Positions 8,960 to 17,855 of a DNA stretch of 27,857 nt are shown piece after piece. The stretch covers positions 1 through 27,857 of the forward strand of contig DCHA01000074.1 of NCBI GenBank assembly GCA_002315535.1, read 5' to 3'. The position numbers and the translations under genes are program-made. The DNA comes from Firmicutes bacterium UBA1764 (GTDB taxonomy: Bacteria; Bacillota; Clostridia; Peptostreptococcales; Anaerovoracaceae). The notes under the pieces were generated by a model. That model searched no databases, had not been told where the DNA came from, and was given only the letters and a program-made list of their open reading frames with translations. Every line of letters begins with the position of its first letter. Position 1 is the first letter of the stretch.

Positions 8960-11900
8960 CTATGCCTCTTCAAAATGATTGCGGTTATAGGCTGTAAGGA
9001 TTTCGAGACTTATTGTCATCTGTTTTTCGAAGCTGCTTCCGTTCATAAACCTTTCGAACTCGGATGTATCTACATTCTTTGATGATTCCTCCAGATCCGC
9101 AGCAATGTTCTCGGAATTCGCCTTTAAATAATCCATTATGCTGAACTGAGCGATTTCGCTTTCTTCGTCGCCGGAAATATAATCCGGTTCTTCGTTTTCA
9201 TCATCCTCATCCATATTGTCAGCTTCATCGGAGTTAAATTCAAAGGAGCTGCCGGTGACATTGAATATACTAAACAAGCCGGAGCCGGGTAATTTATCTC
9301 CGGATACCGATACCTCTTCATCATATTCAGACTCTTCGCCGGATAATGAGCTGTATTCTTCCGGGCCCCGAATGTCGGAAAGAGCATCATCCACTGTTCT
9401 GAAGGAAGAACCGGAGGATTCATCCGTATTTCTGAACAACGGAGCAGATTCCTCCGAAGAGCTGAATAACGGAGCAGTGGTTTCTTCCGCAGCCCTGACC
9501 GGATAGGTACGGGAAGCCGCAGATTCCGTATTCATTCCCTTTAGAGCCATGGAAATTTCCCCAAGCTTACCAACAAGGCTTTCCAGTATTTCGTCGGTCT
9601 TTTCAGTTCCAATAGTAACTACCTGGGACTGGGGCTGCATTGCAGCAAAATCAGCATCCGGCTTAGGATCGGCTTCCGATTCAAACTCTGCAATTTCGGG
9701 GATTACACTCTCATAATCGGAATCAGCTATTTCGTCCAGAACAATTGATGCTCCGGAGAAGGATTCAAAGCCTCCCATGAATTCATCAACCGATGCTCTG
9801 GCTGCAATATTCTCCTTACGGGCTTCAATGGAGCTGCCCATATCCTCGAGCCAGTATTTTTCTCCGGCATCCCCTGCATAGTATGGATTGACATAATCCC
9901 TTTTGAACATTTTTGAAATGTCCTTCGAAGCGGTAATATTAAAGGAAATTCGCGAGCTTGGTCCAAGCACGGTAAACGCCCGTCCTCTGGGAGCCTGAAT
10001 AATCTGCTCCTGCTCGTTTTCGTTAATTCCGCCGCCCTTTTCGTACAAAGTGCAAAGGTCTGCCATGTCATTGGGTGCAAGTGAAAATATAAAGGAATAC
10101 TGACATGCATTGATAATAGCCGCGGACTTTCTTGCTATTTCAGCCGAGCCTACAAAGTCCTTGATATTCTGCGTAATTACAATCTGCATACCGTTGTACT
10201 TACGGATACGCTTTGCCAGCTGGAACATAAAGTCCAAAGCAACCGGATACTTGGTATCAATAAATACGTGGGCCTCATCTATTACTACAACTATCTTGCG
10301 GTTAAGACCGTACTTGTCGTTGTAGTCTCTGTTCTTCATTATTTCGTTATCTATGTACTTAAGAACCAGCAGCATCTGAGCATTGGAAACAGTGGTGTTT
10401 CTGTTTGCAAGAAGGCTCTGGAAGTTAAATACCGTAAAGTTCTCTTCTGTGGTAATACTGGAAGGTCCGTTCCAGATAATTGCATTTCTTCCGCCTTCAG
10501 AGAACTTGGATACATAGTTCATAAGGGTTCTTAGCATAGTACGAATATATTCATTGTCCGTACGCTGGAACTCTCTTAATATTTCATCGTAAAGGTCATT
10601 AAATATAGGATAATCTTCCGGTTTTAAGGTGGAAAGATCAGTTAAAGGTGTAATGCCCTTATTGGTGTAAACACGGTCTACAAGAGCATTTAAGTATTCC
10701 AATGAATCCTTGTCGCAGTCAGGAAGAATCTGTCTGAAGAATTCTTCAAGGAACTGCAGATGAGTTGCATAGCTTCCCGTTGCGCCGCCGTCGCTATCAT
10801 CATCCTCAAGGGTGGTAATAATCTGGAATGGATTAAGTCTTCCGTACTGGGCATTGGCAACATTAATAAACTTACCGTTTAAATTCTTTGCAAGCTCTCT
10901 GTATTCATCTTCAGGGTCAAGAATAAATATCTTGGCATCGTCTGCAGCAAGGTTGGACAGTATGGTCTTTGTGGCAAATGACTTACCGGAACCTGACTTA
11001 CCAACAATAACCATGTTGGAGTTAACTCTTTCGGAATCTCTCTTAAAGAAGTCAATAAATACCGGAACACCATCTGCGGTACCCATCTGGACACCCTTAT
11101 CATCCATAACCCGCGGGAATACCCATGGGAATGAAGCTGCAACTGTATTGGTTGGGATTCCTCTTCCGTCATGCTCAAATGAGTCATAACCGGAAACCTG
11201 GCTACCTATATAGGCCATTGCCTGGTTAAATTCGTTATGATTAATTCTGAATCCTGCTTCGCCCCAGATTCTCTTTATAGTCTTCTTAAGATTATTTACA
11301 CGGTAACGTGTGCTTTCGGGAATCTCAGGTAGCTTAGGATTGGTTTCATTAAGCATTGGATCGTAACCCGTAATGTATACATTTGTATTAAGCAGGGTTT
11401 CGTTGTCGCTTTGCAGTGTTGAAAGTAAAAGCTGCAGAGTTTCCAAGTGCTTCTGAGCTTCCAAAGCTTCCGAATCCGTTTTTGCCGTATTAACTTTTGC
11501 TCTTAATTCGGAAAGGGATTTATCGATGGCGCCTATTGCCTTGCTGCTGTCCATTGGCTTAACCTTTACTATTACCTTTGTTGCAGGGTAAGTCATAAGG
11601 GATGCAAGCCATGCATCGTAAACAACAGTCGGATAATTAACTACACGTAAATTATGGGTTGCCATTCCGTTAACCAGGGTATAACGAGGTGTGAACTGAA
11701 TGTTTTGAGGCATTGCCCATTTTGCATAGTCTTCGTGGCGAATGTTTTCAATGTCGTTTTCATCAAAATCAAGAGAGTTTGTATAACGCAGGAAAACAGC
11801 CAGCTCTTTATCGTTAAGAGTTCTGCCTGCCATCTCACCTAATCTTAATGCATCAAGAGCAACACGAACGCTGTTCTTGAGTTGTTGTTTATCGCTGTCA

Positions 11901-12880
11901 AACAGCACAAGGTAATAGAAAGGAACAATAACTTTATTGTCTTTCTTAAATCCCTGTATTGTTTCTATTCTGTCATAGCAAATTGCTACTCTGGATTTTA
12001 ATTCTTCTTCTTTTATGAAGCCGGCTTCATAGGAAGCTCTTAAAGAATTTAACTTTTCAATTTCTATTGCTTCATATTTTGAGTATTCTATGGGCCTTTC
12101 TATCTTTACAATATTTGCCGAATAATCAGACTTGAGAGATCTTAGTATAGAGCCCAGACCGTTTTCTATGGCGTTTGCACGTCTGTAGCTACTGAAAAAT
12201 CTGAACTCAACGCTTGGGATTTCAATTGCAACACCATAGTAATGTCCATACTCAATATAGCCATCGGAAATACCGGTAAATGCAGACAGAGTTTCCATAT
12301 CTCCCGTACGGGATTCCTGTTTTTTGCGAGCCTTTGGAGAATTAGCTTTTCTCTCCTTTTCGGCTTTAGCCTGATTTGCTCGCTTAAGCCAGATTGCATC
12401 CTCTTCTTCTTTTGTTAGAGTTTTGCTCTTCAAAAGCTTGGTATCTGCTTTATATTCTTCTTTTTCTCTCTTTAAGCGAGCCTTACGTTCTGCTTTTGTT
12501 TCAGCAAAAATTTCTTCCTCAAGAGACTTTCCTTCAGATTTTTCTTCAGGGAATATTTCATCAAAGGCAACAGCATTTTCACCGCGCTTTGCTATATCCT
12601 TCAGACTTTCATCATCTCTTGAACGCTTAAAGAATCGTCCAAAACCAAAATGCCTGAGCATATGGATAATGAACATGTAATTTGGCTCGTTATCGAAACG
12701 AACCAAAAGCAATGCTGTAATGAAAAAATGAACTACAATAAAGGCAAGCTTAAACGGCAGTGTGGACATTACAATTAAGGCAAGCATTATTGCCGCAATT
12801 GCAGCCACAAGCAAATCCCACACACCTATGCCCTTAAATATTTCTATCTTTACTTTTGTATTACCAGGTATGATTCTCAT
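8960..12880 (-). CDS. VirB4-family secretion ATPase fused to a VirB3/PrgI-like N-terminus, 1306 aa
   Basis: VirB4 ATPases power assembly and transport in type IV secretion systems at the inner face of the membrane. Residues about 18-62 contain two hydrophobic segments like VirB3/PrgI proteins, which are separate proteins in many systems, so this appears to be a VirB3-VirB4 fusion. A charged linker (about 85-190) follows, then the VirB4 body. Walker A is GKSGSGKS (627-634), Walker B is VVVIDEAH with D868-E869, and a Q-rich motif ITQNIKDF follows. The family core ends near residue 1010. The remaining 300 residues are very acidic, poor in predicted structure and with short repeats such as APLFSSSEES and APLFRNTDES, which is unusual for VirB4. 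AGAGGA lies 9 bases before the ATG. It lies between the VirB6-like gene and the giant surface protein gene. Confidence 0.94.
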   Translation of the reverse strand: MRIIPGNTKVKIEIFKGIGVWDLLVAAIAAIMLALIVMSTLPFKLAFIVVHFFITALLLVRFDNEPNYMFIIHMLRHFGFGRFFKRSRDDESLKDIAKRGENAVAFDEIFPEEKSEGKSLEEEIFAETKAERKARLKREKEEYKADTKLLKSKTLTKEEEDAIWLKRANQAKAEKERKANSPKARKKQESRTGDMETLSAFTGISDGYIEYGHYYGVAIEIPSVEFRFFSSYRRANAIENGLGSILRSLKSDYSANIVKIERPIEYSKYEAIEIEKLNSLRASYEAGFIKEEELKSRVAICYDRIETIQGFKKDNKVIVPFYYLVLFDSDKQQLKNSVRVALDALRLGEMAGRTLNDKELAVFLRYTNSLDFDENDIENIRHEDYAKWAMPQNIQFTPRYTLVNGMATHNLRVVNYPTVVYDAWLASLMTYPATKVIVKVKPMDSSKAIGAIDKSLSELRAKVNTAKTDSEALEAQKHLETLQLLLSTLQSDNETLLNTNVYITGYDPMLNETNPKLPEIPESTRYRVNNLKKTIKRIWGEAGFRINHNEFNQAMAYIGSQVSGYDSFEHDGRGIPTNTVAASFPWVFPRVMDDKGVQMGTADGVPVFIDFFKRDSERVNSNMVIVGKSGSGKSFATKTILSNLAADDAKIFILDPEDEYRELAKNLNGKFINVANAQYGRLNPFQIITTLEDDDSDGGATGSYATHLQFLEEFFRQILPDCDKDSLEYLNALVDRVYTNKGITPLTDLSTLKPEDYPIFNDLYDEILREFQRTDNEYIRTMLRTLMNYVSKFSEGGRNAIIWNGPSSITTEENFTVFNFQSLLANRNTTVSNAQMLLVLKYIDNEIMKNRDYNDKYGLNRKIVVVIDEAHVFIDTKYPVALDFMFQLAKRIRKYNGMQIVITQNIKDFVGSAEIARKSAAIINACQYSFIFSLAPNDMADLCTLYEKGGGINENEQEQIIQAPRGRAFTVLGPSSRISFNITASKDISKMFKRDYVNPYYAGDAGEKYWLEDMGSSIEARKENIAARASVDEFMGGFESFSGASIVLDEIADSDYESVIPEIAEFESEADPKPDADFAAMQPQSQVVTIGTEKTDEILESLVGKLGEISMALKGMNTESAASRTYPVRAAEETTAPLFSSSEESAPLFRNTDESSGSSFRTVDDALSDIRGPEEYSSLSGEESEYDEEVSVSGDKLPGSGLFSIFNVTGSSFEFNSDEADNMDEDDENEEPDYISGDEESEIAQFSIMDYLKANSENIAADLEESSKNVDTSEFERFMNGSSFEKQMTISLEILTAYNRNHFEEA

Positions 12881-12901
12881 TGAACTGCATCCTCTGCTTT
12901 A

Positions 12902-14893
12902 TTAATCTTGTTTAGTTTGCTCGTTTTGGTTTTGCTGATTGTTTTCTGCTTTTACTTCTTTGTTATCAGTCTGTTCCTTATTTTCCTGATTGGTATTTTG
13001 AACCTGCTGATTATTCATATTCAGAATAGGAGTTTGTTTTGCTTTGTCTCCATCAGGCTTTTCCTTTTCTTCAGGCTTTTGCTGTCCATCCGGCTTACCA
13101 CCTACACCTGTAAGGGCACCCAGCTGGTTCATTATTCCGGTCCTGAAGTTATCGGTATCCAGCTTGTCAGCATCCTTTTCTGCTTTATCTTCCGCCTTCT
13201 GATCCTGTTCTTTTGAGGTCCAGCCGCCTTTATGGGCACCTACTATACCGCCTTTATCTTTCATGGCAGCACCCCAGTTCTTGAACTTTTCACCAAGCTT
13301 ATTGGCTCCGGTAGTAATACCGCTTGCTGTTCCTATAGCACTGAGAGCACCTTTACCGACTGCTGCACCGGCCTTTCCTGCAACGCTTGCAGCCTTACCT
13401 GCAAGGGACAAAGCCGAAGCTGCAATACCGCCGCCGACTTCTCCGGCAAGTACTGACTGGTAACCTGCCTGGTCTGAGAGGATACCGCCTATCATACCGT
13501 TTGCTTTTTCGCATGTCAGGCACATACCCATTACTATTACGTCTTTTGCAATAATATCCGAAGCACTATTCGAGAATATCATCAAGTTCGGACTGAGCAC
13601 TACAGGAATCATTATCATAAGCACTCTTACTGCTATAACAGAGCCGAAAATTGAGAGACTCTGAATAATAAAGGCTGTGGTCCACTGTTTGAATTTTCCG
13701 CCGTCATCAAGAGGCATTACGGATATAAATGGAGGCGCTACTACATAAAGAACCATCATATTGAAGATTCTTGCAATGCAGTTAAACATCATCTTAAGGA
13801 ATTCCTTAATGAGGAAGTATACGCCCAGAATATTTACAAAATGGTTCCAGGATGTAAGTCCGTAGGAGAAGTCATCGGTTACATCATCCCAGCTGTAAAT
13901 ATCCTTTTCTCCTACATAATACGGTCTTCTAAGCGCATCCTCAAAGGTTGCTCTATCTTCATTATATGAACTCGACATTCCTGTAGATTCATCATCGTTT
14001 GAACCGCTGCTGCTTGTATCTGAGAAGCTGCAGGAAAGCATCATAACCCTTCCTAAGCTGGCTCCTGCATTTGCCATTGAATAGGTTCTGGTATATGACT
14101 TAAGTGGCTTAAAGCTTTCCTTGTTTGTCTTCATCATTTCAATGATATCGAGAAGAGCACTTGATATTTCTTCATTCTGAGTATCAAGGGCAACATTCTT
14201 ATATATATCACCTGCATGATAAAGCCTTGTGAGGGCATACTGCCAGGAGGTTTCTGCACCTACATAGGAATAGTCAAATACCCTCTTTAGGTTAAGTTCC
14301 TGCATATAGGTTCTTATTTCATTGAAACAACTGTTTAAATTAAACCTGTTGTTATAACCCGGGCTGATTGCATGGCTTCCAATGGTGTCGAGAATCTTGA
14401 ACATATTTGCAAAATCTTCGTCATCAAAGGTAATGGTTGAAGGACTGTTGATTTCTGCAGCATTGTTGAATAAATCATCAACTGCTGTCAGAAGGGTTGT
14501 TGTTCCTGTAATTGTGGCACTTACAATAGCAGTCATTAATAAAATCAGAAGAAATGATTTAAAAGTGTTAAGAAGAATCTGCCCTATTGTTGCCTTAACT
14601 TTTTCGCCTGTTGAGTCAAAGATCTTACGGATAAGTGCTGTAATTGCAAATCCAAAAGTAAGAGCAAAGCCTATGCAGGCCATCCCCCAATATACAGTGG
14701 AAATCAAATCATTGGAAAAGAATACATCCAGAAGAGTTGTTTCCTTATGGTTCAGATATACAGGAGTAATACCTGCGAAGGATCTGAACATTTTGTAGAG
14801 CAGGTCCAAAGCTCTGCATTCCAAAGTTTCTACCGCAAATAGTATCTTCCTTATGAACGCAAGCAATATTGCCGCTAAAATTACCGAAGTCAT
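12902..14893 (-). CDS. VirB6/TrbL-like polytopic membrane protein, 663 aa
   Basis: The N-terminus starts in the membrane, with further helices near 60-85 and 105-135. A long extracytoplasmic domain follows (about 140-350, with a Ser/Asp-rich loop), then two or three hydrophobic segments (about 355-400 and 410-450). After that comes an Ala/Gly-rich amphipathic stretch (about 480-560) with EVGGGIAASALSLAGKAASV. The tail is hydrophilic and rich in Q, N, E and K. This layout is typical of VirB6/TrbL channel proteins of Gram-positive conjugation systems, which form the membrane channel with VirB4 and VirB3. Sequence identity with named members cannot be checked here. AGGAG precedes the start, and the gene sits between the 310-aa surface protein and VirB4, the usual VirB6-VirB4 order. 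Confidence 0.8.
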   Translation of the reverse strand: MTSVILAAILLAFIRKILFAVETLECRALDLLYKMFRSFAGITPVYLNHKETTLLDVFFSNDLISTVYWGMACIGFALTFGFAITALIRKIFDSTGEKVKATIGQILLNTFKSFLLILLMTAIVSATITGTTTLLTAVDDLFNNAAEINSPSTITFDDEDFANMFKILDTIGSHAISPGYNNRFNLNSCFNEIRTYMQELNLKRVFDYSYVGAETSWQYALTRLYHAGDIYKNVALDTQNEEISSALLDIIEMMKTNKESFKPLKSYTRTYSMANAGASLGRVMMLSCSFSDTSSSGSNDDESTGMSSSYNEDRATFEDALRRPYYVGEKDIYSWDDVTDDFSYGLTSWNHFVNILGVYFLIKEFLKMMFNCIARIFNMMVLYVVAPPFISVMPLDDGGKFKQWTTAFIIQSLSIFGSVIAVRVLMIMIPVVLSPNLMIFSNSASDIIAKDVIVMGMCLTCEKANGMIGGILSDQAGYQSVLAGEVGGGIAASALSLAGKAASVAGKAGAAVGKGALSAIGTASGITTGANKLGEKFKNWGAAMKDKGGIVGAHKGGWTSKEQDQKAEDKAEKDADKLDTDNFRTGIMNQLGALTGVGGKPDGQQKPEEKEKPDGDKAKQTPILNMNNQQVQNTNQENKEQTDNKEVKAENNQQNQNEQTKQD

Positions 14894-14911
14894 TATTAAA
14901 TCTTCTCCTGT

Positions 14912-15844
14912 TTATCTTGTACGCATATTCTTTTTGCAGTAAATCATATAGCCCACTGCAAGAATGACAACTGCGGCAGCAAGGCCAACAAATACCCAAG
15001 CTCCGCCATCCAGAAATACTTTTACCGTAAAGTAATACGTGTTTCCGTTTCCGGCAGCATCTGTATACACAGCTGTATAGTCGCCGGCAATTTTTATTGG
15101 TTCTTCATAATCTATTATTTCTCCGTCATCCCTGGTTACAACAAGAGTGGAATCCTGTTCGATTTCACCAAAGCTAACGGCTTTTCTTGCTATTCCGTTT
15201 TCAACGCCGTACATTACAAGCTCAGGGGCAGTATGATCTATATATACATTAAGTTCTTCAACAACACCTGTTGCAGGGCACTTATATCTTACGCAGTACT
15301 GACCTTCTTCGGACATATCCACGTGTCTGCCTACAAAATTAAGCTCCTGACCGTCTTTTGTGGCCTTGGAAATATTAAAGATTCCCGGCACATCATAGCT
15401 GTAAACAAGACCACTGCGATCTCCGACTATGGTAAATGTAAATACCTGTTTGTCATCGTTTACGGTTCTTACTACATATACTCCGGGTTCTGTAATTCTG
15501 GAGTACAGATTGCTGTTTACTTCTTTTCCTTCTTTATAAATGATAATCTGAGCTGCAATTTCTGATTCAACAGAAACAATATCCGAAGTAATCATTCCGT
15601 CATATACATTGGTCTTAATATTTGTAAGCTCACTTGCGGACGTTGAATAAATATAAGTTTTACTGCTTACATCGTAAGAACATGAACCTGAAAGTGCTAC
15701 GGTATTTGTTGTATATCCGGTGGAGGATTTAATAATCTCTCCGGTAAACTTATCAACCTCAAACACTTCCGTTGCAGCAAAGGAATTTGCAAAGGATGCA
15801 AGCAGCAGTATTAAACTGAAACATATTGCTATAATCTTTTTCAT
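14912..15844 (-). CDS. Exported single-pass membrane protein with Ig-like ectodomain, 310 aa
   Basis: A signal peptide (1 to about 23, ending SFA) is followed by an ectodomain of about 255 residues. A single membrane helix (about 278-302) and a short basic tail, CKKNMRTR, come last. The ectodomain shows HYR/Ig-like features: IDHTAPELVMYG, then GDYTAVYTDAAGNGNTYYFTV just before the membrane. The start codon shares a base with the VirD4 stop (TAATG), so translation of the two is probably coupled. The position between the coupling ATPase and the channel protein suggests a structural part of the secretion apparatus. It might take the place of a VirB8-like bridging protein, but its topology (N-terminal signal, C-terminal anchor) is the reverse of VirB8, so this is only a guess. 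Confidence 0.82.
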   Translation of the reverse strand: MKKIIAICFSLILLLASFANSFAATEVFEVDKFTGEIIKSSTGYTTNTVALSGSCSYDVSSKTYIYSTSASELTNIKTNVYDGMITSDIVSVESEIAAQIIIYKEGKEVNSNLYSRITEPGVYVVRTVNDDKQVFTFTIVGDRSGLVYSYDVPGIFNISKATKDGQELNFVGRHVDMSEEGQYCVRYKCPATGVVEELNVYIDHTAPELVMYGVENGIARKAVSFGEIEQDSTLVVTRDDGEIIDYEEPIKIAGDYTAVYTDAAGNGNTYYFTVKVFLDGGAWVFVGLAAAVVILAVGYMIYCKKNMRTR

Positions 15845-17847
15845 TATTCGCCCACCATAGCCTTATTTCTTGCAGCAACATCATAGAATACGTCATCTGC
15901 TCTGAATACGTTGGAACGCATTTCAGAAACATCCATTCTGCCCAGAGTATAGAACGGGCAAAGGTACGAAGGTGTATATTTTGTCTTAAGCGGGTAGTTA
16001 CCGAAGGTTACGATAATTGCATTACCCGTTGATTTCTTATTATTAAGTTTCTGAAGTTCTGAAGGATAGATAAGAGGACGGGTTTGCATCTGATTGCTGA
16101 TGGATACATCCCCTTCTTTTGATCCTGTGCTTGAGGAAGTAGATGTGGTTTTAACCGTCTTATTTCCGCAAAGCTCTGAGAACTCCTTACAGGTTCCAAG
16201 GTCGTTGGAACCGATGAACATTTTCATTGCACAGTTGGACTTAACGATATCTCCGCAGGTTTCTCCATACACGTTGTTAAGCTGTGAATAGGACTGAACA
16301 ACCATGTTGAACCAGATTTTTCTGGAACGACCTACCGTAATCATCTTGTCGAACTTTTCAATCTTAGGCATATTTCCGAACTCGTCCATGATGAAGTAAA
16401 CGTTTCTCGGAAGTGACAGGTCCTCTCTTGCAGAAGCAACCTTAATGAGAGCCTTGTAGATACTCAGGATGAAAAGGCTTGCAAGACCATGTCTTGTATC
16501 CTTTTCATCCGGAATCTTAATAAACAATGCGGTGGGTCTTGAAGCAAACTGATCTGCGTGGATATCTGTTGCGGATGTAAGTCCGCAAATACCACGGTCA
16601 TTGAATATATTCAGCTTATCAAAGGTTATTGACATATAAGAGGAAAGAGTTTGATCTGCCGCAGCCAATACCTGGCGGGACAGAGTGTAAGCCTGTGAAA
16701 GCTGGCTTCTTCCTTCGAAATAGTTCTTAAGCTCTTTATACCCATCCGATGAATTTGTAAGAATTTTTGTTACATTAAAGAAGTTGAACTTCTCTTTTGT
16801 CATGCCAAGATCAGGATTGTCGGAATCCTCCAGCATGGCAAGACAGGTTGCAAGAACTACTGATCTTGCACCCTTTTCCCATAATGGGTCTTTGTCGTTT
16901 GTAATAGGACAAATACCTGAAACGAGGTCGTTCAGGTCTTCGTACATTTCGTCATATATTTTTTGTTTTGAAACAGAAACGTCGTCCCTGCAATGGGTAA
17001 TATCCGCATATGCACGGCCGTTCCATTCAGCCCAAAGCTCTCCGGGTGCAGCAAGTCCATCAATTTGTTTAAGCTGTTCGTAAGCTTCCATGCTGTCCTT
17101 ATGGAGTTTTATTCCCTTTCCTGCCTCAACGTATTCTCTGTACATATCCCAGATTCCGTCAAGAGGATTCCAGCGGGAAGATTCGTAGGTATCTCTTAAG
17201 TTAAGAAGAAGTACATCGTAACCTCTTGACTTAAGAAGCCCTGAATGAAGATCGAAAAGTTCTCCCTTTGGGTCTGTCATAATCATTGACGATCCGCAGG
17301 AGCTGGCAGCTAAAAGCTGAATCATTGGATTAATGAAGGTTGTTGTTTTACCGGAACCTGTGGAGCCGATAACCAGTGAATGGGCACCGCTCATAAGGGT
17401 TACTTCCAGTTTTCCCTTCTTATTTAATACAGCTCTAAGAGGAACACCATCTTTTTTCTGCTTTTCAATATTATCGTAATCAAAGGTGATGAAGGTTTCA
17501 TCTCTTTCTTTATCCGTCATAAAACGGCTGTTTTCAAGAACTGAATCCTCAACATCTCCGTCGTTCTTGCCTTTTCTGAAGAGGTTTTCACCTGATTTGA
17601 AAATCTGCTTTCCAAACATTGGGATTCCTATCAAAAGAGCAATAACAAGACCGACTATCGGGGATTTGAAGCTGATTAACAGTTCAATCATAGGATCAAA
17701 TCCGTTTCCGCCTATGAGATTTCCGATATTCAAAAACATTGCAAGGAAAATATAACCCACAAGCCAGATGCCTACTATGCATCCGAGTACAACGAGTATT
17801 TTCTTTGCTGCTCCGCTATCTTTTAGCCTGCCTAAAAACTTTTCCAT
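15844..17847 (-). CDS. VirD4/TraG-family type IV coupling protein, 667 aa
   Basis: Coupling proteins are hexameric membrane ATPases that select substrates and pass them to the type IV channel. Two N-terminal membrane segments (about 16-38 and 55-76) precede the soluble ATPase. Walker A is GSTGSGKT (161-168), Walker B is IMDEFGN with D488-E489, and an inserted all-alpha region lies between (about 240-330, rich in charged residues). The motif SRKIWFNMVVQSYSQL further on is typical of the family, as is the length. AGGAA precedes the start. Key catalytic residues are intact, so the protein should be active. No relaxase gene is visible in the window, so the natural substrate is not obvious. The gene lies between an exported beta-solenoid protein and the 310-aa membrane protein. 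Confidence 0.93.
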   Translation of the reverse strand: MEKFLGRLKDSGAAKKILVVLGCIVGIWLVGYIFLAMFLNIGNLIGGNGFDPMIELLISFKSPIVGLVIALLIGIPMFGKQIFKSGENLFRKGKNDGDVEDSVLENSRFMTDKERDETFITFDYDNIEKQKKDGVPLRAVLNKKGKLEVTLMSGAHSLVIGSTGSGKTTTFINPMIQLLAASSCGSSMIMTDPKGELFDLHSGLLKSRGYDVLLLNLRDTYESSRWNPLDGIWDMYREYVEAGKGIKLHKDSMEAYEQLKQIDGLAAPGELWAEWNGRAYADITHCRDDVSVSKQKIYDEMYEDLNDLVSGICPITNDKDPLWEKGARSVVLATCLAMLEDSDNPDLGMTKEKFNFFNVTKILTNSSDGYKELKNYFEGRSQLSQAYTLSRQVLAAADQTLSSYMSITFDKLNIFNDRGICGLTSATDIHADQFASRPTALFIKIPDEKDTRHGLASLFILSIYKALIKVASAREDLSLPRNVYFIMDEFGNMPKIEKFDKMITVGRSRKIWFNMVVQSYSQLNNVYGETCGDIVKSNCAMKMFIGSNDLGTCKEFSELCGNKTVKTTSTSSSTGSKEGDVSISNQMQTRPLIYPSELQKLNNKKSTGNAIIVTFGNYPLKTKYTPSYLCPFYTLGRMDVSEMRSNVFRADDVFYDVAARNKAMVGE

Positions 17848-17855
17848 TGTTATTC

